Counted from the stretch's first letter, positions 10,188 to 20,792 are shown. The stretch is DNA of 64,000 nt from Alphaproteobacteria bacterium (GCA_031256515.1 JAIRQL010000100.1:122296-186295), one strand, 5' to 3'. Notes: generated by a model not told the origin, from the letters alone. Numbers and translations are program-made.

Positions 10188-10347
10188 AGTTCGGTTCTAG
10201 CTCAGTTTTGCTGAGATAAAATCTCAAACTATTAACTTTTCTTGAAATACAATTTGTTAATATGCTTTCAAAGATGTTTCTTGCATTTTAGGAAAGTGTA
10301 TAGTATAATTTTCAACTGATGATAAGGCAGGGTATGCCGATGCACGG

Positions 10348-10373
10348 AATTTAATTAGTTTTTTAATTAAATT
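10348..10373 (+). promoter_or_regulatory. Hairpin in the rpmI-rplT mRNA leader
   Basis: AATTTAATTA-gttttt-TAATTAAATT, 10-bp perfect AT stem about 30 nt before rpmI. Confidence 0.4.
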
Positions 10374-10402
10374 TTAAATTTTTTTAATTTAAGGAAGAAG
10401 AA

Positions 10403-10597
10403 ATGCCCAAATTAAAATCAAAATCAAGTGCTAAAAAGCGCTTCAAGGTTACAGCTAACGGACTTATTAAAGTTGGCTATGGTTGTAAACAACATTTTTT
10501 AAGAAGAAGAACTAAAACTATGAAAAGAAGTGCAAGAGGCATGGGTGTGCTTAGTGTTGCTGATACAAAGTTCGTTAAAACATATGTTAGAGGTTAA
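10403..10597 (+). CDS. rpmI: 50S ribosomal protein L35
   Basis: [20 protein letters not shown]; next to infC and rplT. Confidence 0.97.
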   Translation: MPKLKSKSSAKKRFKVTANGLIKVGYGCKQHFLRRRTKTMKRSARGMGVLSVADTKFVKTYVRG

Positions 10598-10599
10598 TC

Positions 10600-10956
10600 A
10601 TGGCTAGAGTTAAAAGAGGTGTAACCGCCCACAGAAGACACAAAAAGATTCTAAAACTTGCTAAAGGTTTTAGAGGAAGAAATAATAATGTTTATAGAGT
10701 TGCCTTAGGTAAGGTTGAAAAAGCCTTACAATACATGTATCGTGACAGAAAAAACAAAAAAAGAGAATTCAGAGCTTTATGGATACAAAGAATCAATGCT
10801 GCGGTTCGTGATCAAGGTTTAAGCTACTCAAAATTTATGAATGGCTTAAAAAAAGCTAACATTGATCTTAATCGTAAAATGTTATCAGAATTAGCGATTC
10901 ATAATAATGAGGCTTTTTTGTCTTTAATTACTAGAGCCAAAGAATCTCTAAAATAA
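10600..10956 (+). CDS. rplT: 50S ribosomal protein L20
   Basis: [35 protein letters not shown]. Confidence 0.97.
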   Translation: MARVKRGVTAHRRHKKILKLAKGFRGRNNNVYRVALGKVEKALQYMYRDRKNKKREFRALWIQRINAAVRDQGLSYSKFMNGLKKANIDLNRKMLSELAIHNNEAFLSLITRAKESLK

Positions 10957-11062
10957 AAAGTTAATCTTTTGAGTTTCTATTAAAGAGTTTTATTCACTCA
11001 TATATCATTCATATACTTCGTGATAAAACTCTTTAATATAATTCTCAAAATCTTAACTTTTT
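10955..11062 (+). repeat. Nested palindromic element, copy E3
   Basis: Outer AAAAAGTTAATCTTTTGAG / CTCAAAATCTTAACTTTTT (17/19); inner TATTAAAGAGTTTTAT / ATAAAACTCTTTAATA (16/16); centre TATAT-CATTC-ATATA. Confidence 0.93.
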
Positions 11063-11319
11063 TATCTTGTTTCTAGAGTGTTCATATTGTTTTTCTAAAA
11101 CAATTATTTCTTGTTTACAATCTACAGTTGATTTTTCTTATAAAAATATTTCTATTCAAAAGTAATTCTATTTTAAGTTTAATGGTGCTTTGGTTGTACT
11201 AACATATTTAAGAAATTGATATATATCATTTCAAAATATCTAATAAATGTGCTATGATTTAATCAAATATTTTATATGTTGCTAACAAAATATTAAACAT
11301 TAAAAAGAGGTTGACTGTA

Positions 11320-12714
11320 ATGACAAAAAGAATAGAAAAAGATTTAATTGGTGAAATGGAAGTAGATGACAGCCATTACTACGGAGTGCATTCACAAAGA
11401 GCTATAGAAAACTTCCCAATTACTGGAATTAAAACTTCAAATTACCCTGTTTTTATTGCAGCTTTTGCAAAAATAAAAAAAACAAGTGCTTTAGCTAATA
11501 AAGAGCTAGGTGAGTTAGATGCTAAATTAGCTGAATATATTATCAAAGCCTGTGATAAATTAATTGCTGGTGAATATCACGAACATTTTGCAATTGATAT
11601 GATTCAAGGTGGTGCTGGTACTTCTATGAATATGAATGCTAACGAAGTAATCGCTAATGTTGCTTTAGAGCTTATGGGAAATAAGAAAGGTGAATATACT
11701 ATCGTAAGTCCTAACGATCATGTTAATATGTCGCAATCTACTAATGATACTTATCCTTCTTCTATCAAAGTAGCTGTTTATGAATATATAGATACTCTTG
11801 TTGCTGAGATGAATTTATTAATTAAATCTCTTGAGAAAAAAGGTGAACAGTATAAACATGTGGTTAAAGTTGGTAGAACCCAATTACAAGATGCTGTGCC
11901 TATGACTGTGGGTCAATGGTTTAACAACTATGCGAATCAAGTTAGATCTTCTATTGAAACACTTCTTGATAGCAGAAAAGTTCTTTTAGGCTTAAATATG
12001 GGTGCAACTGCAATTGGTACAGGTATTACAGCTAATCCAGCATATTCAAAGACTTTTGATAAACATGTTAAAGATGTTATCGGTAAAGATTTCTTTGTAA
12101 TGAAAGATTTATTTGTAGGAACTCAAGATGCTAGTGGTTTTACTTATGTATCTGGTGGTTTAAAAAGATTCGCAGTGCAATTATCTAAAATTTGTAATGA
12201 TTTTAGATTAGCTTCTTCTGGTCCTAGAGCGGGTCTTGGCGAAATTACTTTACCAGCTAAACAAGCAGGAAGTTCAATTATGCCAGGTAAAATTAATCCA
12301 GTGATTGCCGAAGCGGTGAATCAAGTTTGTTTCCAAGTAATTGGTAATGATACAGCGATTTCTTTTGCAGCAGAAGGCGGACAGTTAGAATTAAATGCTT
12401 TTGAGCCATTAATGGTACTTAACTTATTAGAATCTATTAATATGCTTAAAAATGGTCTTAAAACTTTAAGAATAAATCTAGTTGATGGTTTAGTAGTTAA
12501 TGAAAAAGTATGTCAACATCATGCTGAAAATAATATAAGTATTGTAACTGCTCTTAATTCTTATATTGGTTACAAAAAATCTACTATGGTAGCTCAGAAA
12601 TGCTTAGAAGAAAATAAATCAGTGTATCAAGTAGTTTTAGAATTAGGACTAATGGAAGAAAGTAAACTGAAAGAAGTTTTAAATCTTAATGAAATGGTTT
12701 ATCCAAGAAGATAA
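11320..12714 (+). CDS. aspA: Aspartate ammonia-lyase
   Basis: MTKRIEKDLIGEMEVDDSHYYGVHSQRAIENFPITG; signature GSSIMPGKINPV; AAGAGG about 10 nt before ATG 11320. Confidence 0.95.
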   Translation: MTKRIEKDLIGEMEVDDSHYYGVHSQRAIENFPITGIKTSNYPVFIAAFAKIKKTSALANKELGELDAKLAEYIIKACDKLIAGEYHEHFAIDMIQGGAGTSMNMNANEVIANVALELMGNKKGEYTIVSPNDHVNMSQSTNDTYPSSIKVAVYEYIDTLVAEMNLLIKSLEKKGEQYKHVVKVGRTQLQDAVPMTVGQWFNNYANQVRSSIETLLDSRKVLLGLNMGATAIGTGITANPAYSKTFDKHVKDVIGKDFFVMKDLFVGTQDASGFTYVSGGLKRFAVQLSKICNDFRLASSGPRAGLGEITLPAKQAGSSIMPGKINPVIAEAVNQVCFQVIGNDTAISFAAEGGQLELNAFEPLMVLNLLESINMLKNGLKTLRINLVDGLVVNEKVCQHHAENNISIVTALNSYIGYKKSTMVAQKCLEENKSVYQVVLELGLMEESKLKEVLNLNEMVYPRR

Positions 12715-12721
12715 GTGTTAT

Positions 12722-12758
12722 AAGCAACTATGTATTTAATATGTAGTTGCTTTTTTTT
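12722..12758 (+). terminator. Rho-independent terminator downstream of aspA
   Basis: AGCAACTA...TAGTTGCT stem followed by an 8-T run. Confidence 0.85.
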
Positions 12759-12790
12759 AATAGTATAAGTACAACTAAAAGGTAGACAAA

Positions 12791-14110
12791 ATGTTTTTTA
12801 TAATAGCTGCAATTGTTCTATTGCTATCCATATTTTTGGGTGCAAGAATCGGAGGTCTAGGGATAGCCTACGCCGCTGGTATTGGTTTATTTATTATTAC
12901 AATGGTAATGGGGATCGCACCAGGAAATATTCCTATTGATGTGGTATTCATTATTATTTCTGTGATTGGCTTAATTGCTGTAATGGAATTAAGTGGTGGC
13001 TTAGATTATTTAGTTTATTTGGCAGAAAAATTACTTCGTAGTAATCCTAAGTTTATTAACTACTTAGCCCCTCTTGTAACCTTTTTTATGACAGTTTTTG
13101 CAGGAACAGGGCATACCGCATTTTCGCTTATGCCAGTGATTGTTGAAGTTGCAAAAAATCAAGGAATCAGACCATCTCGTCCGCTAACCTTAGCAGCAGT
13201 AATGAGTCAAATCGGAATCATTGCTTCGCCAATTTCTGCAGCAGTAGTAGCCTTTGTAGGATTTTTAGCTGGAATGGAAATTAGTTTACTTAAATTATTA
13301 GCAGTTATGATTCCATCTGCAGTATTAGCTAGTTTAGTAGCTTCGTTTATTATGAGCTTCTTTCCACAAAAATTAGAAACAGATGAAAACTATCAAGCTC
13401 TTTTAAAAGCAGGTAAAATAACTGAAAAAAAACTTGAAGAAAAAGTAATTTCTAAAAAAGCTCCATTAGCAGTTTTAATATTCTTACTTACTATATTAGC
13501 GGTTGTAGTTTATGGTTTATTCCCAGAGTTTAAACCAGTTTATACTAAAGCCGATGGTTCTACTTTTGTAATAAGTACAGCACAGTTAATTATGATTTTA
13601 ATGTTGTTAGGTGCCTATGTTATGGTAATAGTAACTAAAGTAGATATTACTAAAATAGCTACTCAATCAACATTTAAAGCAGGTATGCAAGCCGCTTTGT
13701 GTGTGCTTGGTGTAGCTTGGCTTGGTGATACTTTAGTATCTTTTTATAGTGGTGATATTAAAGAAATCGCTGGAGAGTTTTTACATAGTAATGGTTGGGC
13801 TTTTGCAGTAGTATTATTTTTTGCATCTTCTTTACTATATTCGCAAGCAGCAACAACAACAGCTCTTATGTTGCCTTTAGGTATTGCCTTAGGACTATCT
13901 CCACATATCATGATAGGTTCTTTTGCAGCAGTATGTGGTTTATTTTTATTACCAACATATCCAACTGTGATTGCTGCAGTACAAATGGATTATACTGGCA
14001 CAACAAGGTTTGGTAAGTATGTGTTTGATCACTCATTCATACTACCAGGTACTTTATTGTTGGTACTTACTTGTGTGATAGCATACTTTATGTCATACAT
14101 AATAATATAA
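12791..14110 (+). CDS. Anaerobic C4-dicarboxylate transporter, DcuA/DcuB family, copy 1
   Basis: Multi-TM; GARIGGLGIAYAAGIGLFIITMVMGIAPGNIPIDV; VTFFMTVFAGTGHTAFSLMPVI. Confidence 0.9.
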   Translation: MFFIIAAIVLLLSIFLGARIGGLGIAYAAGIGLFIITMVMGIAPGNIPIDVVFIIISVIGLIAVMELSGGLDYLVYLAEKLLRSNPKFINYLAPLVTFFMTVFAGTGHTAFSLMPVIVEVAKNQGIRPSRPLTLAAVMSQIGIIASPISAAVVAFVGFLAGMEISLLKLLAVMIPSAVLASLVASFIMSFFPQKLETDENYQALLKAGKITEKKLEEKVISKKAPLAVLIFLLTILAVVVYGLFPEFKPVYTKADGSTFVISTAQLIMILMLLGAYVMVIVTKVDITKIATQSTFKAGMQAALCVLGVAWLGDTLVSFYSGDIKEIAGEFLHSNGWAFAVVLFFASSLLYSQAATTTALMLPLGIALGLSPHIMIGSFAAVCGLFLLPTYPTVIAAVQMDYTGTTRFGKYVFDHSFILPGTLLLVLTCVIAYFMSYIII

Positions 14111-14210
14111 ATTCAATATTATGAGTTTTTATGTTGTCGGCTTACTCCATAGTGTGTATTAAACACATGAGGAGTAAGCCTCCTAATAAAATTCTCATAA
14201 TATTAAATTT
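14109..14210 (+). repeat. Nested palindromic element, copy E4
   Basis: Outer AAATTCAATATTATGAG / CTCATAATATTAAATTT (16/17); inner GGCTTACTCC / GGAGTAAGCC (10/10); centre TGTGT-ATTAA-ACACA. Confidence 0.92.
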
Positions 14211-14217
14211 ATTTAAA

Positions 14218-14286
14218 GTTTAAGATTTTAGCTTTCTATATTGTTGTGTAATTCCTTGTATATGTTTAATACATAGGTTTTAATTT
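14218..14286 (+). repeat. Possible truncated element, copy E10 (left half plus centre)
   Basis: GTTTAAGATTTTAGCTTTCTATATTGTTGTGTAATTCCTTGTATATGTTTAATACATAGG; family-like left spacer and TGTAT...ATACA centre; no right outer arm. Confidence 0.35.
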
Positions 14287-14333
14287 GTTATACAAAGCAA
14301 GTTTTTATAATAATAAAAAAGAGGATAAATATA

Positions 14334-15644
14334 ATGTTATTTGTTATTTGCTTTGCAATATTACTACTATCTATTTTTTTAGGAGTAAGATTAGGTGGTC
14401 TTGGAGTTGCTTATGCAGGAGGTATCGGGCTTTTTATTTATACTATGGTACTTGGGATTCCGCCAGGGAATGTTCCAGTAAGTGTAGTATATATTATTGT
14501 TTCTGTAATAGGAATGATAGCTATTTTAGAATTAAGTGGTGGTTTAACTTATTTGGTATATTTAGCAGAAAAGGTATTAAAAAAGAATCCCAAACATGTT
14601 AATTATTTAGCCCCATTAGTAACTTTCTTTTTACCAGTTCTTGCAGGAACAAGCCATACCGCATATTCAATGATGCCAGTAATTGTTGAAGTTGCAAAAT
14701 CGCAAGGTATTCGCCCAGTGCGTCCACTAACTTTATCTGTGGTAGCTTCAATAGTTGGGATAATAGCTTCGCCAATTAGTGCAGCTTTTGTTGCATTTAT
14801 GATGGTTTTAAGTGATGGTAATGTAGGTGTAAGTGCTTTATCAATATTAGCGATAATGATTCCTTCAGCAATTATGGGAATTTTGATTACATCAACTATT
14901 GTTAGCATGCTGCCACAAAAATTAGAAACTGATGTTAATTACCAAAAACTACTAAGTGAGGGTAGAATCGTTTCTAGCAAAAGTAAAGAAACAATTGTTC
15001 CAGAAAAAGGACCGATTGCTGTAGTTATATTTTTAATTACGGTAATAGCAATTTCTGTATATAGTCTTTTTCCAGATTTAAAACCAACTTATGGTGATGG
15101 GAAACAAATAGATACAGCACTATTAATTATAATTTTAATGCTTTTAGGTTCTTATGTTATGGTTTTAGTAACTAAGGTAAATATTTTAGATTTAGCTAGC
15201 CAGTCAACTTTTAAAGCAGGAATGGTTGCAGCTCTTTGTGTAATAGGGGTAGCTTGGCTAGGTGATACGATGATAAGTTATTATGCTAATGATATTAAAA
15301 GAGTAGCTGGAGAATTTTTAATAGCTAATCCATGGGCTTTTGCGGTAGTATTGCTATTTTTATCTTCACTATTATATTCACAAGCAGTTACTACTGTGGC
15401 AGTTATGCCTATAGGAATATCATTAGGATTGCCAATTGAAGTATTAATTGGGTCATTTGCAGCAGTATGTGGTTTATTTTTATTACCAACATATCCAACT
15501 ATAATTGCTGCTACCCAAATGGATTATACAGGTACAACAAGAATAGGAAAGTATGTATTTAATCATTCTTTCTTATTGCCAGGAATATTGTTATTATCGT
15601 TTACTTGCATAATAGCTTTTACTCTTGCCTTGATTGTAATGTAG
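14334..15644 (+). CDS. Anaerobic C4-dicarboxylate transporter, DcuA/DcuB family, copy 2
   Basis: Clearly paralogous to the upstream protein: GVRLGGLGVAYAGGIGLFIYTMVLGIPPGNVPVSV; LPTYPTIIAATQMDYTGTTRIGKYVFNHSF. Confidence 0.9.
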   Translation: MLFVICFAILLLSIFLGVRLGGLGVAYAGGIGLFIYTMVLGIPPGNVPVSVVYIIVSVIGMIAILELSGGLTYLVYLAEKVLKKNPKHVNYLAPLVTFFLPVLAGTSHTAYSMMPVIVEVAKSQGIRPVRPLTLSVVASIVGIIASPISAAFVAFMMVLSDGNVGVSALSILAIMIPSAIMGILITSTIVSMLPQKLETDVNYQKLLSEGRIVSSKSKETIVPEKGPIAVVIFLITVIAISVYSLFPDLKPTYGDGKQIDTALLIIILMLLGSYVMVLVTKVNILDLASQSTFKAGMVAALCVIGVAWLGDTMISYYANDIKRVAGEFLIANPWAFAVVLLFLSSLLYSQAVTTVAVMPIGISLGLPIEVLIGSFAAVCGLFLLPTYPTIIAATQMDYTGTTRIGKYVFNHSFLLPGILLLSFTCIIAFTLALIVM

Positions 15645-15734
15645 GTTGTTGTTATATTATTAAAAATGATTTATAATATAATTATATGTTTTTATGTTTA
15701 ATGTTTATTATTATTTGAAGGAGATGAAAATATA

Positions 15735-16136
15735 ATGGAAAATAAAAGACCCATATCACCACATTTACAAATCTATAATATTTTTTCAAAAGATATGACT
15801 TCAGGCCCATCCTTTTTAAACAGGTTTACAGGAATTATATCTACTGTTGGTTTAATATATTTAGCAGCATGGCTTGTTTGTTTAGCTATGGGTGAGGTGT
15901 ATTATGATTATTATCTATGGTTTATTACTTCTTGGTTTGGGTATTTATCATTAGTAGGATTCACCTTTGCTTTTTATTACCATTTAATAAATGGATTAAG
16001 ATTCTTAATTTTTGATTTAGGATATTGGTTGACTAGAAAATCAATGTTTATAAGTGGAGTTTGGATGATTATCTTAACCCTAATTACCTCTGTAGGGACT
16101 TGGGCATTTATTCTTTGCAGATACATATTAGTTTAA
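15735..16136 (+). CDS. sdhC: Succinate dehydrogenase cytochrome b556 subunit
   Basis: RPISPHLQIYNI...SILxR-like TM protein immediately upstream of sdhD/sdhA. Confidence 0.92.
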   Translation: MENKRPISPHLQIYNIFSKDMTSGPSFLNRFTGIISTVGLIYLAAWLVCLAMGEVYYDYYLWFITSWFGYLSLVGFTFAFYYHLINGLRFLIFDLGYWLTRKSMFISGVWMIILTLITSVGTWAFILCRYILV

Positions 16137-16156
16137 TTAAAAATTAGGAGATAATT

Positions 16157-16567
16157 ATGGGAAGTGGAAGTTCTTTAGGTCCTAAAGATTACGAGAAAAA
16201 AAGTAAACTAGCACATGTTAAAGGTGTAGGCTCTTCTTATAGAGGGTCGCATGAATGGTTAGTTTCAAGATTGCAAGCAGTAATCTCAGTTCCTTTTACA
16301 ATTTATGTTTTAATATCTTTATTGCTTATGGGTAATGCCAATAGTTATTTAGAATTTGTTGATTGGTTAGGCAATCCTCTTAATATGGCTTGTTTAATAA
16401 TAGCAATAATTACTTTATGTTGGCATGGTGTTTATGGAGTGATTACTGTGGTAAACGATTATGTTCATGATAGTGGTATAAACTTTTTTCTAAGGCTGTT
16501 AGCAAAGATATTTTTTAGCTTTATTGTAATTGTTTCAATAGTTAGCATATTGCTAAGTGCTTTTTAG
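16157..16567 (+). CDS. sdhD: Succinate dehydrogenase membrane anchor subunit
   Basis: Small TM protein between sdhC and sdhA; HGVYGVITVVNDYVHD. Confidence 0.88.
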   Translation: MGSGSSLGPKDYEKKSKLAHVKGVGSSYRGSHEWLVSRLQAVISVPFTIYVLISLLLMGNANSYLEFVDWLGNPLNMACLIIAIITLCWHGVYGVITVVNDYVHDSGINFFLRLLAKIFFSFIVIVSIVSILLSAF

Positions 16568-16593
16568 TTAAAACGAATTGAAGGAGAATTAAT

Positions 16594-18384
16594 TTGAGTA
16601 AGTATAAAATTGTAGATCACTCATTTGATGTAGTTGTAGTAGGAGCAGGTGGAGCTGGTTTAAGATCAGCTTTAGGAATGGTAGAAGCAGGCTTTAGTGT
16701 AGCTTGTATTTCTAAAATTTTTCCTACTCGTAGCCATACTATTGCGGCTCAAGGAGGTATCGGAGCTGCTTTATCTAATGTGAATGATGATAAATGGCAA
16801 TATCATATGTATGATACTGTTAAAGGGTCAGATTGGTTAGGCGATCAAGATGCTATTGAGTATATGTGTAAAAATGCTGCTAATGCGGTTTACGAACTAG
16901 AACATTATGGTGTGCCATTTTCTAGGCTAGAAAATGGTAAAATCTATCAAAGAAAATTTGGTGGACATACTAGAAATTTTGGTGAAAGCATGGTAGAAAG
17001 AGCTTGTGCGGCAGCCGATATGACAGGGCATGCTATGTTGCATACACTTTATCAACAATGTTTAAAACATAAAGTACAATTTTTCATTGAGTACTTTTCA
17101 ACCGATTTAATTATGGATGAAGAAGGTGCTTGTGTTGGAGTAATGGCTTTATCTTTAGAAGATGGTATTATCCATAGATTCCACAGCAACATGGTAGTAT
17201 TAGCTACTGGTGGTGGCAACAGATGCTATTTCTCTTCAACATTAGCTCACACTTGTACTGGGGATGGTTATGGTATGGCTTTAAGAGCTGGTCTTCCTTT
17301 ACAAGATATGGAATTTGTACAATTCCATCCGACAGGACTTTATGGTCCAGGTTGTTTAATAACAGAAGCAGCTAGAGGTGAAGGTGGATACTTTACAAAC
17401 TCTGAAGGTGAAAGATTCATGGAAAGATATGCTCCAAGTGCTAAAGATTTAGCTTCTCGTGATGTTTGTTCTAGAGCCTTAACTCTTGAAATCAGAGAAG
17501 GTAGAGGAGTTGGTAAGAATAAAGATCATATTCATCTACATTTAGAGCATATTGATTCTCATGAATTACATGAAAAACTACCAGGTATTATAGAAACAGC
17601 TAAAATATTTGCTGATGTGGATCTTACTAAAGAACCTTGTCCGGTTATTCCTACTGCTCACTATAATATGGGAGGTGTTCCTACAAATTATATGGGTGAG
17701 GTTATTAAACCAACAGCAGGTAATACCGAAGCCGTAGTGTCAGGTCTTATGGCAATTGGTGAAGCAGCTTCAGTTTCAGTTCATGGTGCTAACAGATTAG
17801 GTTCAAACTCACTTTTAGATTTAGTGGTGTTTGGCAAAGCTACAGCCCTTAGAGCTAAAGAAATTATGAAACCAGGTGCTGCTAAAAGACTAATGCCAGC
17901 ATATTCTGCGGAATCTACAATTGCTAAAATTGATGCTTTGTTAGAATCTAAAGGAACTTCTTCAGTGTACGAAGTAAGACTAGCAATGCAAAGAGCAATG
18001 CAAAAAGATGCTTCAGTATTTAGACAAAAAGATTCTCTCACTGAGGGTGTTGCAAGTATTGATAAAATTGCAGGTTCTATGGATAATATTGGTTTAGCTG
18101 ATAAATCTTTAGTATTTAACTATTCTTTAGTAGAAGCTCTAGAGTTAGAAAATCTAATGCTTACCTCAAGAGCAATTATTTCTTCGGCTTTAAGTCGTGA
18201 AGAAAGTAGAGGCGCTCACTCAAGAGAAGACTTCCCAGAAAGAGATGATGTTAATTACTTAAAACATACTCTAGCTTATGGTGCTCAGAAAAAAGATAAA
18301 GTTGTTATTGATACAAGACCAGTTCATACTTGGACTTTAACAGATGAAGTATCTTACATTGAGCCGAAAAAAAGAGTTTATTAA
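16594..18384 (+). CDS. sdhA: Succinate dehydrogenase flavoprotein subunit (TTG start)
   Basis: [56 protein letters not shown]. Confidence 0.97.
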   Translation: MSKYKIVDHSFDVVVVGAGGAGLRSALGMVEAGFSVACISKIFPTRSHTIAAQGGIGAALSNVNDDKWQYHMYDTVKGSDWLGDQDAIEYMCKNAANAVYELEHYGVPFSRLENGKIYQRKFGGHTRNFGESMVERACAAADMTGHAMLHTLYQQCLKHKVQFFIEYFSTDLIMDEEGACVGVMALSLEDGIIHRFHSNMVVLATGGGNRCYFSSTLAHTCTGDGYGMALRAGLPLQDMEFVQFHPTGLYGPGCLITEAARGEGGYFTNSEGERFMERYAPSAKDLASRDVCSRALTLEIREGRGVGKNKDHIHLHLEHIDSHELHEKLPGIIETAKIFADVDLTKEPCPVIPTAHYNMGGVPTNYMGEVIKPTAGNTEAVVSGLMAIGEAASVSVHGANRLGSNSLLDLVVFGKATALRAKEIMKPGAAKRLMPAYSAESTIAKIDALLESKGTSSVYEVRLAMQRAMQKDASVFRQKDSLTEGVASIDKIAGSMDNIGLADKSLVFNYSLVEALELENLMLTSRAIISSALSREESRGAHSREDFPERDDVNYLKHTLAYGAQKKDKVVIDTRPVHTWTLTDEVSYIEPKKRVY

Positions 18385-18414
18385 TAAATATTCAATCCAT
18401 GGAGGGTTAAAGTT

Positions 18415-19197
18415 ATGGTAGAATTTGCTTTACCGAAAAACTCTGTAGTTGTTAAAGGAAAATACTTTAAAGCAAAAGAGGGTGCAAAAAATATTAGAAT
18501 TTTTGAGATTTATAGGTGGGATCCTGAATCTGGCGAAAATCCAAGATATGATACTTTTGAGATTGATCTTGATGACTGTGGTCCTATGATTCTTGATGTT
18601 CTAATGAAAATTAAAGACGAAATAGATACTTCGCTTGTGTTTAGAAGATCTTGTCGTGAGGGTATTTGTGGTTCTTGTTCTTTTAATATCAATGGTAAAA
18701 ATACATTAGCTTGTATTAGAAAAATCAATGAATATAAAGGAAAAATTAGAATCTATCCACTACCACACAGACCAGTTATTAAAGATCTAGTGGTAGATCT
18801 TTCTACTCCTTATGCTCAATATGAAGCTATTCAGCCATGGTTAAAAGCTGATACTCCAATTGAACAAGATAAAGAAAGATTACAAAGCCCACAAGAAAGA
18901 GCTAAACTTGATGGCTTATGGGAATGTATTCTATGTTTTTGTTGTTCTACAAGTTGTCCTAGTTATTGGTGGAATGGTGAAAGAGGGTATTTTGGACCTT
19001 CGGCATTATTACAAGCCTATAGATGGGTTGAGGATAGCCGTGATGAGTACATGGGTGAAAGATTAGCAGAGTTAGACGATCATTCAAGATTATTTAGTTG
19101 TCATACAATTATGAACTGTATGGATGTTTGCCCTAAAAACTTAAATCCAGGTAAAGCTATTGCTGAACTTAAAAAACTTGTGGTATCTAGAAACTAA
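18415..19197 (+). CDS. sdhB: Succinate dehydrogenase iron-sulfur subunit
   Basis: [53 protein letters not shown]. Confidence 0.97.
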   Translation: MVEFALPKNSVVVKGKYFKAKEGAKNIRIFEIYRWDPESGENPRYDTFEIDLDDCGPMILDVLMKIKDEIDTSLVFRRSCREGICGSCSFNINGKNTLACIRKINEYKGKIRIYPLPHRPVIKDLVVDLSTPYAQYEAIQPWLKADTPIEQDKERLQSPQERAKLDGLWECILCFCCSTSCPSYWWNGERGYFGPSALLQAYRWVEDSRDEYMGERLAELDDHSRLFSCHTIMNCMDVCPKNLNPGKAIAELKKLVVSRN

Positions 19198-19243
19198 CAA
19201 ATCTAAGTGGGCTACTTATGATAGCAACACTTAAAGTTAATCT

Positions 19244-19279
19244 CGTGTTTTTGTTGTAAAATTTTATAGCAAAAACACG
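19244..19279 (+). terminator. Hairpin downstream of sdhB
   Basis: CGTGTTTTTG...CAAAAACACG, perfect 10-bp stem; no T-tract. Confidence 0.45.
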
Positions 19280-19432
19280 GGTAATTATAGAAACTTTTGA
19301 TTTAAAAATTACTAGTCTAAGACTAAATATGAAGATTTTTTGTTAGTTTTATAATAAGAACTTTAATATTTAGAATTAAAATCTAAAATAGTTAATTTAT
19401 TATTTTAGAACAATATAAAGGGAGAAATTCTT

Positions 19433-20497
19433 ATGAAAGTAAGCATAATTAATCGTATTTTTATTGTATTATTATTGGTAGTTTTATATTCTTCTAATAC
19501 TTTTGCAAAAAATATTGTAATTGTGGCAACAGGTGGTACGATTGCAGGGTCAGCTCAACAATCTACAGATACAACGGGATACACAGCAGCAACCTTGGGG
19601 GTGCAGGCTTTAATTAATGCTGTTCCTGAAATTAAAAAAGTTGCTAATGTAACTGGCGAACAAGTTTTACAAATTGGCTCTCAAGATATGGATAATGAGG
19701 CTTGGTTAAAATTAGCTAAAAAAATAGATGAATTAGCAAGTTCTTCTAGTGTAGATGGTATTGTAATTACTCATGGTACAGATACTATTGAAGAAACTGC
19801 CTACTTTTTAAACTTAGTAGTTAATACTAAAAAACCGATAGTTTTAGTTGGAGCAATGAGACCAGCTACTGCTCTTAGTGCTGATGGTCCATTAAATTTA
19901 CTTAATGCAGTCATTGTAGCGAACTCTAAAGAAGCACAAGGCAAAGGTGTTTTAGTTGTTATAAATGATACTATTTTTGGAGCAAGAGATATTGCTAAAA
20001 CTAATACTTTTTTAGTAAATGCTTTTGATGCCCCAAATAGTGGAGCCATGGGCTATATCCAATCTAGCAAAGTGTTTTTATATAATAATTCTTCAGCATT
20101 AAATACATCTGCTAGTGAATTTAATATTAAAAACATTTCAGCTCTACCAAGAGTAGATATATTATACGGTTATGCTAATGCTGGCGGTGAATATGTTGAC
20201 TATGCGGTGAATACTTTAAAAGTTAAAGGAATTGTGTATGCGGGTGTGGGCGATGGTAATTTTTATAAAGATGTATTTCCTGCCGTACAAAATGCAGTTA
20301 AAAATAAAGTTGCAGTTGTAAGAAGCAGTAGGGTAGGAAGTGGTATCGTTGCTAGAAATGGTGAAGTTAATGATGATGAAAATGGCTTTGTTGCTGCTAA
20401 TAATCTAAATCCACAAAAAGCTAGAGTTCTTTTAATTTTAGCTTTAACTAAAAATAATGATCCTAAATATATTCAATCTGTTTTTAATAAATACTAA
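19433..20497 (+). CDS. ansB: Type II (periplasmic) L-asparaginase with signal peptide
   Basis: N-terminal hydrophobic signal; VIVATGGTIAGSAQ; THGTDTIEETAYFL. Confidence 0.93.
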   Translation: MKVSIINRIFIVLLLVVLYSSNTFAKNIVIVATGGTIAGSAQQSTDTTGYTAATLGVQALINAVPEIKKVANVTGEQVLQIGSQDMDNEAWLKLAKKIDELASSSSVDGIVITHGTDTIEETAYFLNLVVNTKKPIVLVGAMRPATALSADGPLNLLNAVIVANSKEAQGKGVLVVINDTIFGARDIAKTNTFLVNAFDAPNSGAMGYIQSSKVFLYNNSSALNTSASEFNIKNISALPRVDILYGYANAGGEYVDYAVNTLKVKGIVYAGVGDGNFYKDVFPAVQNAVKNKVAVVRSSRVGSGIVARNGEVNDDENGFVAANNLNPQKARVLLILALTKNNDPKYIQSVFNKY

Positions 20498-20514
20498 TAT
20501 CCTCTAAATTATTG

Positions 20515-20546
20515 CATACAAAATAAGAAACACCTTATTTTGTATG
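20515..20546 (+). terminator. Rho-independent terminator-like hairpin downstream of ansB
   Basis: CATACAAAATAAG-aaacac-CTTATTTTGTATG, 13-bp perfect stem; T-rich 3' flank. Confidence 0.75.
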
Positions 20547-20792
20547 TGATAATTTTTTCTTATTAGCTATTTGATTTAATAATGTTTTATTTTCAGAGGA
20601 TTGTTTGTTTTCCAGAAAATCAGTATTAATTTTGAAGATGCTATAAAAGGTTCTTGAAATTTTCTTGATAGTCAAAAGCTAGCAGAATCTTCTAAAATTA
20701 TATCTATTTCTTGAGTGTTAATATTATCTTATTAAAGTAGAATATATAAAAACAGATTTAATATAATCATAATAATCATATGATTGATTATA

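Noticed and set aside
10188-10240. Possible tRNA (GGTTCTAGCTCAG...)
   Set aside because: Resembles a D-arm only; no acceptor stem, anticodon arm or T-arm (GTTCRANYC) in register.
13795-14016. 73-aa ORF inside the first dcu gene
   Set aside because: Out-of-frame shadow; low-quality, Cys/Ser/Ile-rich translation.
14285-14602. 105-aa ORF overlapping the start of the second dcu gene
   Set aside because: Out-of-frame with a confident transporter; the upstream part falls in repeat-like intergenic sequence.
14603-14908. 101-aa minus-strand ORF in dcu copy 2
   Set aside because: Antisense shadow ORF of a coding region.
18860-19066. 68-aa ORF inside sdhB
   Set aside because: Alternative-frame shadow of a confident CDS.
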